Positions 33,786 to 45,549 of a stretch of DNA of 64,000 bases are shown here, one piece after another. The stretch lies in assembly GCA_947170225.1 (NCBI GenBank), contig CAMVSQ010000001.1, forward strand, positions 1-64,000, written 5' to 3'. A program made the position numbers and the translations under genes. The notes beneath the pieces are model-generated. The model was not told the DNA's origin. It was given only the letters and a program-made list of their open reading frames with translations, and made no database searches. Source of the stretch: an uncultured bacterium (GTDB lineage Bacteria > Patescibacteriota > Gracilibacteria > Absconditabacterales > Absconditicoccaceae). Within the stretch, counting starts at the first letter, position 1; the number at the start of each line of letters is the position of its first letter.

Positions 33786-35528
33786 TTATTTTTTTGCTTT
33801 TATCAATCATTTTAGATATGAAAAAATATCCTTTTCATTGTTTCTATTTTTTATGTCCACCAAAACCCAGTTCATAGCTGAATTTAACAATTCTCAAATT
33901 TTTGGTCATGGTAATAGTTGAAAATGATCCATTATTTTTTTGCCATTTACTTGCAAATCTTTTTGTGTAAATTGTCATTCTTGTTTTTCCAAATCTTTTA
34001 GCATTTCTCTCAAAGTGTTCACATCTGTGATATCGGCACTATTTTGCATTGGATTATACTGACCTAGCCTATCTGCTATTGTGATATCTAGCAAATTGTT
34101 TACTTTTTCAAATCATGCTTCGCTATACAATTTACGAAGTTTTTTAATCCTATTTTCTTTGTTTGCGTTTAGTATTTCTCATGGCACATGATGATTGAAA
34201 ATATATCGGCAAATATCTTTGATTTCAGATTTTGAAAAAGTCAGTCTGGCAAAATCAACTTTTGCCAATTCTGGTCATGAAACACGGTGATTTAGTGGTC
34301 CAGCCAAAATTTCGCGAATTTCTTCACGAGATAGATTTTTTTCATAAGCGGAATACTGCCCCACTTTTCCCACATCGTGATATAGCATAGAAAATCTGAC
34401 CAAATAATCTTTGTTTATTTTTTGTAGATGATAAAGTGACAGCAAAGAATGTACATACACATCAAATGGATGATATCTCACTGGCTGATCGATATTTTTG
34501 GTTGCAAACAATGCTGGGAAGATATATTCAAGTAATTTTATTTCGTCCAACAAAGAGACAAAAGCAAATGGATCTCATGAAATAAAGACTTTCATCAATT
34601 CATCATGAATCCTCTCTTTGGAAATATTTTGAACCAGATTTGACAATTCTTTGGTAGACCTTCGTGTGTCTGTATCTATATCAAATAATGTAATTTTTGG
34701 TTTATCTCATTGATTATCTTTGAGTTTTTGGTTTAAAACTGATACGAATCTCAAAGCACGGATTATCCTCAAAGCATCTTCTGTAAATCTTTTTTGAGGC
34801 TCTCCTACACATTTAATTTTTTTATTTATCAAATCTTGGATTCATCTGTGCGGATCAATGATTATACGAACTTTTGATTCAGAACATCTTTTTGAATTAA
34901 CAAAATTTTCATGCAATATATCTATCAAATATGTAGCAAAAGTCTGATCAAACTGTCATTGTGGAAACAATTTGGAAATATAGTTTTGATCTTGCACAAT
35001 AAAAAGATTTAAATCTGAATAAAAAATTATTCAATTATCTTTCAATGATCTCTGGAAAGTGGTTTCATCTTTGATATCTTTTTGTATTTTAAATTCTTTG
35101 GTCAGATTGTTTTTGGGAAATTCTGCTGAAAAATAGTAGATACAATTTATAGAAAAATCTCTCCTATTTGAATCAAGCAGAATATCATTTTGCCAATTTA
35201 TCATCTCAGGATGGCGATTGTCTGAATAATCGTTTTCTGTACGAAGTGGAGTCAATTCGTATTTCAATTCTTTATTATCTTTTGGGATTAGTGTAATTGT
35301 ACCAAATTTTTCTGTGATGAAATGGTGAACATCGTCTTTCTTGATATTTGAATAAATTTCGTTTGGCTGGCCTGCCATGGTAAAATCTATATCTGTAATA
35401 TCTTTTTCTATATCCAGCAAAATGTCTCTGATAGATCAACCAACCAAAAAAAGGTTTGTATTTTGGCATTTATCTTGGAGAAATTGTATATGCTTATCTA
35501 ATATTTTTAGTCAATCAAAATTTAACAT
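33786..35528 (-). CDS. tRNA nucleotidyltransferase (CCA-adding/poly(A) polymerase family) with HD domain
   Basis: 580 residues. Class II nucleotidyltransferase head LVGGSIRDILL with DIDFTM supplying the catalytic carboxylates, then [11 protein letters not shown], ERxHDEL-like [11 protein letters not shown], and a C-terminal HD domain (about 340-500) with [13 protein letters not shown] and [12 protein letters not shown]. It adds or repairs CCA at tRNA 3' ends; the HD part may have phosphatase activity. No separate CCA enzyme is visible. Start at ATG 35528 gives the family's head position. Confidence 0.92.
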
Positions 35529-35669
35529 TGTATTTGAATTTTATAAAAAATTGTCTTTTGTAATATACTTGAAAAGATATAAAAATCAATTGAAAATCAT
35601 GTATTATATTAGTTATGTTGCCAATACAATTACAATTGTGTATCCACAGATATTTATATGCCTAAATTT

Positions 35670-35697
35670 TTGCAAATTTTAATATTTTACTTATAAT
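35670..35697 (+). promoter_or_regulatory. Promoter of the HEGQH protein
   Basis: TTGCAA, 16-bp spacer, TATAAT; 35 bp before the ATG. Confidence 0.7.
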
Positions 35698-35732
35698 TAT
35701 ATTGCTATGAGATTTTATAACTAATCAAAAAT

Positions 35733-36602
35733 ATGATTGAAGCTTTAAAAATAGATGAGTCATGAATTGATAGAAAAGGGGGAGCGCCGGTAGATTATTT
35801 TGATACTTTAGAATATGAAGATATTTCAAATGAATTAAAACAAGTAAAGGATAGTCAAAAAATAGAACAGTGACAACTAGCAACAAAACTGAAAATTTTA
35901 TTATCTCTAGGAGATTTTTGAATTAAAAAAGAAGATTTTGAATTGGTAAATGAAGATTGAACACTGGTCGTAATTTCTAATTCATCATATTTTTCATCAA
36001 TTGTGGGATTGAATTGAATACAAGAAAAAGAAAATAGTAGAAGTTTAAAAGATAGGAGTAAATATGATTGATTTGATAATCAGATAAACGATTTTTTGAA
36101 ATTAGGTATATCAAGGGATGATGCAAAAACTCAATTGAAAAAATATTGTGATGAGAATGATCTTGATTTTGAAAGTATGATAGTTTGATGAGGTTGTGTA
36201 ATTTCAGAATGAGATTTTTCATTTATTTGACTAAAAAAAGTAGTTTGAAATTCTGGAGATATTATTGAAAAGAATAAATGAACTATTGCCCATGAAGGTC
36301 AACATATAAAATTTGATAATTATTGTAAGGAAAAATGAATAGAAAAAAATTGAAATTTAGCGATATTAGATGAAGTTATTGCTCATTGTTTTAATACTTT
36401 TGATAAAAAGTGAAATATAGATTTCACTAAAATATATAATGACATGGTGACAAATGATAATTATTTTAAAAAATCATTAATTAAAGACAAGCCGTCATTT
36501 GAAAATAAATTATATGATATGATACAACAAACAAAAGTAGAATTACAACACCACAAAAAGATTTATGTAGCTATGAAAAATTTAATTGAAAAGCATAAGT
36601 AA
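35733..36602 (+). CDS. Putative zincin-like protein with HExxH motif
   Basis: 289 residues, no membrane segment. I do not recognise the family. A single HEGQH motif (TIAHEGQHIKFDN, about 189-201) is followed ~27 residues later by LAILDEVIAHCF, where the downstream Glu and His are placed like the third ligand of a gluzincin. The N-terminal half has a charged helical region. Protease activity is inference. Upstream promoter is clear; the next item is a small RNA with its own promoter. Confidence 0.7.
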
Positions 36603-36632
36603 TACTCTTGTCAAAAAAAGCTGAAAAAAGAT

Positions 36633-36660
36633 TTGCATTTTAATTTTTTTTGAGTATAAT
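36633..36660 (+). promoter_or_regulatory. Promoter of the 36667 small RNA
   Basis: TTGCAT, 16-bp spacer, TGAGTATAAT (extended -10 context). Confidence 0.75.
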
Positions 36661-36666
36661 GTGATT

Positions 36667-36733
36667 GTTGGAGTAAAGCCCTATACGCCGGTTGCCGGAG
36701 GTGACCCTTATGAGTTGTGTATAGGGTTTCCAT
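36667..36733 (+). ncRNA. Structured small RNA candidate, GC-rich
   Basis: About 65-75 nt whose GC content stands out. GGA..AAA..CCCTATAC pairs with GTATAGGGTTTCC to close a long stem, and CCGGTTGCCGG forms an inner hairpin followed by AGGTGACCC. No open frame, no downstream gene on this strand. It ends at the stop codon of the convergent DUF3800 gene. I compared it by eye with SRP RNA and did not find the conserved GGAAGGAAGCAGCC region; the family stays open. Confidence 0.5.
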
Positions 36734-37366
36734 TTAATCAAGAAGTTTTTCAAAAATAATTTTATCCTTTATAATATCATATAGATATGAATCATTTGAT
36801 TCATATTTTTTGTAAACTGAAAAAGATATGGCATCCACAACTTCTAATCATTTTTCAATTCTTGGTATTCAAATTTGTAATCTAAAATCTCGAAAGTATG
36901 AAGTAATTTCTCTGATATATTCTAAAAAAGCGTTATTTAATTCTTTTTTTGTTTCTCTACGAGATGCCGTAAAAAATATTGTATCATTATGCAAAAGGAA
37001 TCATTTTTGTTCACATATCTTTAGTAATTCTCAGACCATTAAGTTATACAATTTATGTTTTTCATTTTTAAGGCTATATGGAAGTTTCTTTTTATCAAAA
37101 ATTAATGTGGCAATTTTTATATTTCTATAAGAACTAAGATTTAAAACTTTTCTTACACATGCTATAGATTCTTTATTTGAATGGAAAAATGATTCTTTGA
37201 TTCTAATTCACTTTAAACTCATCCAAGAATAAGTATTTTTCATGACTAATTCCAAATCTTTTTTATCGTCAGACATCAAAAATGTTATTGTGAAATATTT
37301 TGAGTTTTTAGTTCAAATATTTTCAAATCATAAATCTCAACTTTCATCCATATAAATATGTATCAT
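36734..37366 (-). CDS. DUF3800 protein
   Basis: 210 residues. Begins MIHIYMDESGDLGF, the signature of DUF3800, an RNase-H-like fold family often found in phage, defence and mobile contexts. A C-terminal IPRIEKGLEVVDAISFSVYKKYE fits the family's DxxA end (VDAISFSVYKKYE). Acidic residues D7 and the later VVDA aspartate could form the metal site. No partner gene is adjacent. Confidence 0.88.
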
Positions 37367-37523
37367 ATTTATTATCGAAACTAAAATATCGTATATTTTA
37401 TAATTTTTCTTGTCAAAAAATCAATTGATTTATGTTGTTTTTATCAAAAAAACTGAAAAAGTATGATAAAGAATTGATTTGGAACATATAACCTTGAAAA
37501 AGTATTTCTCATAAGTATGATCT

Positions 37524-38141
37524 ATGAGAAAAATAATAGCTATTAACTCATTGACGATGCAAAATTTAAATTCAACCAATATTGTAGAATCATTTATAAA
37601 CCAGCATAGATGTGAAAATAAAATAGCGGAGAGAATCGCAATTTTTGAATCTGTGAGAGATTTTTTGTATCAAATAAATTGAGTAAATAATCCAGAGAAA
37701 TTATTGGAAAGGAGAGAATGATACTGTGCTGTAAAACATAGACTATTGAAAATGGTTTATGACCAGCTTTGATATAAAACACAACTTTGTTTTGTTCCAT
37801 TTTCGTTTGATATGGTATATTTGCCAGATTTTTTGAAAAATTGGTGATATGCAAATAAAAAATGATATCATGTATTTCTAAATGTAAATATTGATTGACA
37901 ATGGGTTTATATTGATGCAACATTTAATTCTGAATTAAAAACTTATTATGTAGTAAACGAAAATCGAGACTGAATTTCCTCTCAAAATATTATTTGTGAT
38001 TACGACAAAATATATGTTCCAAAATCCTCTGAAGAGGAATGGGAAATAAAGAAAAAGTTATCTGATCCTAGAGGGATAACCGCTGGTGATAATGTATGGC
38101 TTGAAAAATATAATGATTGGATAAAATCATTGAAAAAATAG
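37524..38141 (+). CDS. Transglutaminase-like cysteine-protease-fold protein
   Basis: 205 residues, cytoplasmic. A catalytic triad of the transglutaminase-like superfamily is visible: Cys in EGYCAVKHRLLKMVYDQLGY (about 72), His in GYHVFLNVNIDG and Asp in VYIDATFN. The intact triad contrasts with the inactive domain associated with the 7TM protein at 22457. Start at ATG 37524; TAG stop. It may be a peptidase or amidase; substrate unknown. Confidence 0.8.
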
Positions 38142-38169
38142 TAGCGGTCAGGGATAAAAAACGAAATAT

Positions 38170-38607
38170 TTATTTTTCTATAAATTTTTTGAAATCCTCT
38201 AAATTATCAAAAGATTTGTACACCGATGCAAATCTGATATAAGCTACAGGATCTATATTTTTTAAAGCATCCAAAATATCATCCCCAATTTTTTGTGAAG
38301 AAATTTCATCTCATTCTGAAGTTCGTTGATTTTCCAAATTATTTAAAACTTCTTCGATTTTTTCGCTATCGTACTCTCTTTTTGCCAAAGAAAGCATGAG
38401 TGCTCTTTTTATTTTTTGTCTATCATAAAGCTCTTTTTTGCCATCTTTTTTTATTACAGTCAAATCTGTAAATTCTCTCCTTTCAAAAGTGGTAAATCTA
38501 TTGTTGCAAAATTCGCATTCTCTCCTCCTTCTAATAGTTTGTCAGTCGTCAATTACTCTACTATCTATTACTTTAGTTTCTAAATTTTGACATTTTGGAC
38601 ATTTCAT
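38170..38607 (-). CDS. nrdR: Transcriptional repressor NrdR
   Basis: 145 residues, the family length. N-terminal zinc ribbon MKCPKCQ...RRRRECEFCNNRF and an ATP-cone (about 48-140, LTVIKKDGKKELYDRQKIKRAL). It senses dNTP/ATP and represses ribonucleotide reductase genes through NrdR boxes. No nrd gene lies in the window, so targets are elsewhere. A fold-back repeat lies upstream. Confidence 0.96.
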
Positions 38608-38642
38608 GAGAAAAAAATTTGTATGGGATAAAAAATTTTTTG

Positions 38643-38714
38643 GTTGTTAGTCACTAGATAATAGTAATTAGTCGTTAAAAACCAGCGACTAGAACTTATA
38701 GACTAACGACTATT
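38643..38714. repeat. Fold-back CTAG-rich repeat, copy 3
   Basis: GTCACTAGATAATAG..TTAGTCGTT and its inverted partner AGCGACTAG..TAGACTAACGACT. It fills the gap between nrdR and the stop of the upstream gene. Confidence 0.65.
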
Positions 38715-38716
38715 AA

Positions 38717-40906
38717 CTATTTTGGTATCAAATATCTCTTATTATAATATGTAATATTTTTTAAAAATCATTTAAACCAAAGTACATCTTCTCCGGATAC
38801 TGATTTGTATACATCATCTTTTCATTTTACGAATTCTTTCCAGTTTGATAATGCGATTTTGAAAAAAGATCAATTGTCGTCCAAGCTGATTCGTAATTTT
38901 AAAATTTCATCAAATTCAGACAAAATCTTTTTAATCACATTTTTCATTTTTTTGTTATATTTTTTTGTTATATTTAAAACATCTACGCAGTAAATTTCAT
39001 AAAGTACATCAAAGTCCATATTTCCAGATTCATTTTGCAAAAATGAAATATACAACAAAAATCATGGTAAAGTTTCCATCATAGACGAGATTATACCGTA
39101 TATATTGGTATCGGAATATTCTGATTTTAGATCTACTTCATTTAAATACTTTAGCAATCTATCATATACCCAAAAATCTAGCGAATATAGGCTTTCTTTG
39201 ATACGAAATACATCATTTTCATCCAAATATTTTTTTACAATTTTTCACAAATCTTTGTTTTCCAAAATCTCTTGATATTTAGTTTTGTACAATGTATCCA
39301 AAAAATCATTTTTATCTTTTTTTACAAGCGATGAAATTTCGCGACCAAACATATTTTTAAAAACTTGCAAAATTTTTTTGCTATTTACATACAGTCTGAC
39401 ATCTTTGTAATTGATCCATTGAAACATAGTTGCTAAAAAATTTTCTTCAAACATCCTCACTATATGCATATTTGAGTAAATATTTTTGGAAGTGTTTTTG
39501 TATGGCAAGAAAAATTTTTGTTTTCCAGCTCTAATATTTTCGGAAACATTTTTGTAATAAAAAACATTTTTTCCATAATTGTACAGTAGCGATCAGTAGT
39601 AATGAATTGTATTTGCTTTGTTGTCGGACCAATTTAAAAATCACAAGATTTCGTTAGTCATTTCTTTTTTAAAGAGTCTAAAATTTAGACTATCTCATCT
39701 AGCGATTCGCAACCCTCCAAGTAGCGTGATATAAAAATTTAGTATCTTTTCCATAATTCTGGACTCTTTTTTTATCCTTTCAGGGACTTTAAAATCTTTT
39801 AATCAATCTGGATCGGATCAAATATCGGACATCATATCGTCGATTTCGTCGCTTAAAGATTTTCCAGAAATTTTTTCTTCTTCTCTAAAATAATTTAAAA
39901 TATATTTTTGTACTCATTCAAAAAAGTTTTTTTTGAACAATCTATAGTCGGTGATGATGAGATAAAGTTCATTTAAATCTCATTTTCATGAACGGAATTT
40001 GCTTATTTTTTTTGCTAGTAAATTTTTGTCATATACTTTGCATAGTATATCATTTACTACAGATGAAATATTTGACTCAATAAATAAGTATTTTAGCAAG
40101 ATATCTGCAGGTAATATATATTGTAATACTTTTTTGTCAACTAGAGAAAAATTGGTTTTGTAGACAAAATTTTCTCTCTGCTCTACAAAATTTTCAATTA
40201 GTGGTTTGATATGGGCATCATTTAGCTCATCATTAAAAATCCATTTATAAAAATCTTCATCTCAATCAATAGGATCAAAATATACATCGTTGAAAAGTTG
40301 ATAATGATCAAATAGCAAAAAGAAAATATCCACTTCTCACAACAGTTCTTTTTTTAATTTCAAAAATTTTTCCATATTTAATTTTTGTCCAGATTGATGG
40401 AAAATCATTTCATAAAAATTGAAAAAAACATCTACAAACCAATTGAAATTTTTTTGTTTATCTGTGTGTGGAAATACTTTTATCCTCGATAAAAACACAA
40501 AATTTAGCAAATATACAGAAAAAATGAAATTGATGAAATAGACATCGTCATACTCATCAAAGATATCATTTACAAAAATACTCACAACCAGCGACAAAGT
40601 ATTTCCTATATTGCTAGGATTCATAAATCTATACCCGTTTATGTTTGCACTTCCACAATATCAGTAATACAAATCAATATCTTTTTTGTTTATTCACTTA
40701 CTCTCTCCAAATCCAATTTTGAATTCAAAGGGATCAATTGCGATATCAAATAAATTTAATTTATAATTTTCAATTATTTTTCTATTTATTACAGAAAAAA
40801 ATTCTTTTGCAGAGATAAAAGAGATAAACATGCTAGCAGGATTTACATTGTTTGCCATCATTTCATCTGGGAAAAGCGATAGCAATACTCTTTTGAAAAG
40901 TTGCAT
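38717..40906 (-). CDS. Large hypothetical protein rich in aromatic residues
   Basis: 729 residues, ATG to TAG. I recognise no domain. Helical, with many Phe, Tyr, Lys and Asn, and no signal peptide or clear membrane span. A Gly codon bias to TGA is present but Gly is scarce. Upstream of nrdR, separated by the fold-back repeat; divergent from the DUF4230 gene. It might be an intracellular structural or enzyme subunit, but nothing in the sequence says which. Confidence 0.72.
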
Positions 40907-41006
40907 AAAAATGTTTTCAAAAAGCTAAACAACATCATACTACATAAACAAACAAATTTTTCAAATAAAAAAATAAATATTTTCAACAAAAAAATATTTC
41001 AAAAAT

Positions 41007-41034
41007 TTGACAAAGAAAAATTTGTGATTATAAT
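41007..41034 (+). promoter_or_regulatory. Promoter of the second DUF4230 gene
   Basis: TTGACA, 16-bp spacer, TATAAT; consensus -35. 42 bp before ATG. Confidence 0.8.
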
Positions 41035-41076
41035 ATAATTGGAAAAAATTAAATTTATATTTTAAATTACACAAAA

Positions 41077-42429
41077 ATGAATGTTTTGAAAGAAAACTAT
41101 GAACACAAAGATGTATCTATTGAGGATGTAAAATATGATACAAAGAATAAATTATCAAATTTGGAAAAAGATATAAGCAAAGATTTAGAAAAATTTGAAA
41201 AATTGGCAAACGACAAAGATGTCCAAATTTGAGCAATAAAAATTTTTGAAAAATCGTGTAATGATGTCATGGCAAAAGATTTTGAAAAAATGAAAAATAT
41301 AGATGTCAAAGATTTTTTGCACAATATATCCAAAAAATATAAAGATTTGCGATTTTATGTATCGTGAGAATTGCAGTTGCCATTGTCTGTCGCAAATTTT
41401 TCAAATTTAACTACTAATCAAAAGCTCAATTTCCTTGCTTTGTATGAAACTATGAATGTAGGGAAAGATGAATCCTTTAGATGAAAACTAAAAGATCTTT
41501 GATGGAAAAAAGTAAATAATTCTGCAGAAATCATAAAAAGTTGTAATAATCGTTTGGATTGGTATTACAAAGATATAAATAAATGATTTAAAAAAATAAA
41601 TAATCTAAATTTTTGAAATATCAAAAATACTTTGATAAAAGATTTTGGTTTGACAGAGACAGAAACGACTAAATATAAGGAATATATTTTATTGATAAAA
41701 AAACATCCAGAATATATTTGAATCATTAAACCACAAGAAGCTGGGAAATGATGATTGGTGATCACTTGAATAGTGATTTGAGTGATATTGTGAGCATTGT
41801 GATACCATTTTGTAGATAATTTTGGGAAATGAGATGGACAAACAGAAATCCGCAAAAGCAAGATAGAAATATCAGATCCAGAAAATATTTTGAGATTGTT
41901 GACACAAGAGTCAGATTTTATAGCTTCTGATATTGCCGAAAAACCACTTTTCCAAATTCAAGAAGACGATGGGATAGTAAAAGAACTTGGAAAAAAAATA
42001 ATAAATAGAGCTGAAACAAAAAAAGTAGAAATGATTGTAGAGTGAAAATTGGCACTCCAATATGATGCTGGCAAATATCTAAAAATGGAAGTAGATAAAG
42101 ATACATGAATGATATCTATGTATGTCTGTCCACCAGATGTAGTTGTGACACAAGCCAATGCAAAAATAACTAATAAAAAAAATGAATTTGTCAATTTATC
42201 GCATTTTGACCAAGTGGAGCTTGAATTGCTTGATAGTATAAAACAAGATGCCATAAACGACGCAAAAAGAGATCCAAATTTTTTGAGCAAAGCACAACAG
42301 CAAACTTATGATATGCTTTTGCCACTGTTTCAATCATTGCACCCATATGGAGTAGATATTAGATGACTTGAAGTAATCTATGTAGACAATAATTGAAAAC
42401 CACTAAATCAATGATTAGTAAAAAATTAG
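41077..42429 (+). CDS. DUF4230-like protein with extended N-terminal domain
   Basis: 450 residues. An N-terminal cytoplasmic helical domain (1-220), one membrane segment (about 225-250, GLVITGIVIGVILGALGYHF), then a DUF4230-like region (265-445) with VEGKLALQYDAGKYLKMEVD and VCPPDVVVTQANAKI, followed by the long helix. Compare the short paralogue at 24520. The large N-terminal extension is the difference. Function unknown. Confidence 0.72.
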
Positions 42430-42509
42430 GAAATAAATTTTAATAACTATTGTTGCAAATCAATCATGAATCCTTAATTATTGATTATTCATTTTTCATT
42501 ACTAACTCC

Positions 42510-43826
42510 ATGTTTTCAATTTACATTCATATCCCATTTTGCAAAACTAAATGTAATTACTGTAATTTTCAAGTCTGTCCGTTGGATAAAATGAAATCAG
42601 AAATGATCCAACCAGAATTTGAAAAGTACACAAACCAAATTATTTCTGATATAAAAAAATATTCTGAAATATTGGATGATAAAGAAGTAAAATCCATTTA
42701 TTTGGGTGGATGAACTCCGCAACTCATTTGACTTGAAAATATTGAAAAAATCACAGATACTATAATTCAAAATTTTGATACAGAAAATCTTTGAGAGTTT
42801 AGTATTGAGATGAATCCTTATCCAAAAGATGAGGTTTATGATTTTGTACAATCTTTGACAAAAAAATATAGAGAATTTTCTAGAGTTAGGTTTAGCTTTG
42901 GGATCCAGTCATTTGAAAACAAAATGTTAGCGGCAAGCTGAAGAGATATTACATTTCCATGAATTGTAGATTTTTTACGTGATTTGCAACCATTAAAAAA
43001 AGATAATAATGTTTTCAATTTAGATTTTATAGCATTTGGATATTTCAACAAGAGTAAAACTTGAAATTATCAATTGCGAAATCCTACGGCAATAAATTTT
43101 TTTCAATCACTTGCAAAAAGTAAATTCGTTGATTCTTATTCACTATATACTTTGGAACTTTTCCCAGGAAGTTTGCGATACTACAAAGAAAAAAGAAAAT
43201 GTCATCCTGAACGAAGTAAAGGATCTAATTTAGATTCTTCGGCTAACCCTGCTGAAGCCGGGCAAGATGCCTCAGAATGACAAGAATATTGAGATCAAGA
43301 TGATATCTATGAAGAATTTGCTATTTTGAAAGATATTTTGCTTGATGCTTGATACAAAAGATACGAAATTTCAAACTTTTCATTGCTGTGAAAAAGTAGC
43401 ATACACAATAGGGTTTACCGAGAAATGTGAGATTATCTAGGACTTGGTACATCAGCATCATCATTTTTTAAAAATCCAAACGAAAAACTTTGCTCATTAC
43501 TCAATATTCCAAGCTGAACAAGAGCAGTTCGCTGGATGAATTCCTTGGAATTTTCAAAATTTTATTTGTGAAAATCTGAAACAGAAATTGTTGCAATGAC
43601 AGAAAAAGATCTGCTGATAGAAGAATTTTTTCTCTGATTGAGGACCGATAATTGAATTACGGATATTGAAAAATATAAATCTGTCCTAGTTCCAAATTAC
43701 AACGAAAAAATAAAATCATATTCAGATCAATGATTTATAGAAATTGTGGATAATTGAATAAGATTTACAGATGAATGAATGGATATTTACAATGATATTG
43801 TGACAGAGCTTTTGACAGAAATCTAA
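42510..43826 (+). CDS. hemW: HemW-like radical SAM protein
   Basis: 438 residues; start at MFSIYIHIPFC. The radical SAM cluster CKTKCNYCNF is intact, followed by IYLGGGTPQLI, VRFSFGIQSFENKML and the C-terminal HemW domain EEFFLGLRTDNGI. HemW is a heme chaperone; family members are often misnamed coproporphyrinogen oxidase. Residues 231-258 are an in-frame translation of a dispersed palindromic repeat (43201-43281), absent from normal HemW, adding a Ser/Ala/Glu-rich loop. The family's heme-binding role cannot be tested here. Confidence 0.92.
43201..43281. repeat. Palindromic repeat copy inside the hemW coding region
   Basis: GTCATCCTGAACGAAG...TCAGAATGAC as in the intergenic copies, with a longer centre. 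The reading frame stays open, and its TGA (in GAATGAC) is read as Gly. Confidence 0.9.
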
Positions 43827-43879
43827 ATTTGATGGTGGATATGCCATGTATTATTTTCAAGAAAAAAGTAATCGAAAAT

Positions 43880-43908
43880 TTGCATTTTTTTTCATTTTGA
43901 TATATAAT
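43880..43908 (+). promoter_or_regulatory. Promoter of the 43943 gene
   Basis: TTGCAT, 17-bp spacer, TATAAT; 35 bp before ATG. Confidence 0.75.
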
Positions 43909-43942
43909 TAAATGTGAATTTTTATATTTTTATGAAACTGAC

Positions 43943-45544
43943 ATGATAAATGAAATTTCTACATCAACTTTGGAAAATAGCGAGCAAAATGCTGTAAAAA
44001 ATGAACCAATAAAATCAGCAACAGAATCTGCAAAAACTGATCTTTTAGAAAATTTATCCAATCAAGAAGACAAAGAGACTGCAGATAATGATTGAGAATA
44101 TTTGAAACTTTATGAAAGACAAAATAAAGTTGCTCAACAATTACGAAAACGAGCTGAAGAAAATAATTTAAGAGATATAAATGGAGAAAAAGTATCTTTT
44201 AGCCCAAAAAATTTGGAATTTGATTGAGATGTGATTATCTGTACCTCACCACGACTATCAGACTTACCACATTTGTTTATTATGGAAAATGGATCATTTA
44301 AAGAAATTCCTATATTACCAGAAAAAATTTCTCCAATAGATAGACAATGAGATTGAGTAGTCCCTAGAAATATTAGAAAAATAAAAGATGGAGTTTATTG
44401 TGTAGAATTAGTACATTTAAAAAATAATGGAGTCGAACAGCGTTGACGTATATGAGATGCTTATTTATGAGATTACAATGAATCATATTTTATTGATAAA
44501 ACAGGGAAAGTATTGGATCAGATTTGAAAATTGTGAAATTTTGTAGAAAAAGATGGTATCTATAGTAGGCACAACCGACAGCATGCTTCTTTGTGATTTA
44601 GACAAACAGAATTTTCAAAATACGATTTTAAGTGAAAATTACAGTCAAAATCTTTGACAATCTTTGATAAAAAATTTAATGTATTATTTACGATTGAAAA
44701 TAGTCAACAATATCAAGTCCAATATTGTGATGAGGAAATATGTATTTGCCAAGATACCAAAGAATATTTTCCAAAGAAATATATAATTGTAAACAAAACA
44801 TGAATTATCGCTCAATGAACAGAAGATGAACTAAAATCAAATGAGTATATGCAAAAATTTTTAGAAAAAGAAGAAATAAGACAAAAGAAACGGAAAGAAA
44901 ATGATGAGAAAGAACGAGAAAAGAGAAGACTTCCATTTGGAGAAAGATTTAAAGAAATAAATCATTGTATTATTTCACTAAATGAAAAAGGAGATATAGC
45001 CACTATTCAAAATGAGAAATGAGAGGCATTGTACGAGATAAAAGATATTTTAGATTTTTATGAAGATGATTATAGGCCAGAATTTAGAACAAGTGATTGA
45101 AATTTCAGAATTACTGAACGAAATAAAGATTCAGGAGTATTATGCATCCATAAATATGTATGAGGTTACGCTAAAAAATCAATTTTTATAAATAAAACAA
45201 CATGAGAGAAACTTGAATTTGAATGATATAAATGAGAAAATTCAATATTGCAATGAAGGTTGATAGAAGTTTTTGTTAATTGATATGATTCAGAAATTTA
45301 TGATGAAAATTTAAATAAATTGTGAATGAGACTTTGGTCTGGATACTGACTTTATGCAGTAGCAAGACAAGAAAATTGAGAGATAAAAACTTACCTATAT
45401 AATTCAAATACATGAGAACAGTTGTGTGAAATAGAGAATGGACATAGTGTCAAAACAATAAAAAGAAATTATAGAGATGAAAATTGAAAATATCACTTGA
45501 TTATAGAAAAAAAAGATTGAAGTTTAATGGAAGTTTCACCGTAG
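43943..45544 (+). CDS. Beta-rich protein, loosely WG-repeat-like, unknown
   Basis: 533 residues, ATG to TAG. An acidic low-complexity leader (1-60), then repeating short beta units such as SYFIDKTGKVLDQIG, LTIFDKKFNVLFTI, IFINKTTGEKLEF and TYLYNSNTGEQLCEI, interrupted by a charged KEEIRQKKRKENDEKE helix (about 315-335). This rhythm resembles beta-propeller or WG-repeat proteins; I cannot assign it firmly. No signal peptide. Own promoter; its terminator lies within the convergent rlmH gene. Confidence 0.75.
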
Positions 45545-45549
45545 AAGGA

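Noticed and set aside
36667-36733. SRP (4.5S) RNA
   Set aside because: Size and hairpin shape fit, but the conserved apical motif around GGAAGGAAGCAGCC is not present.
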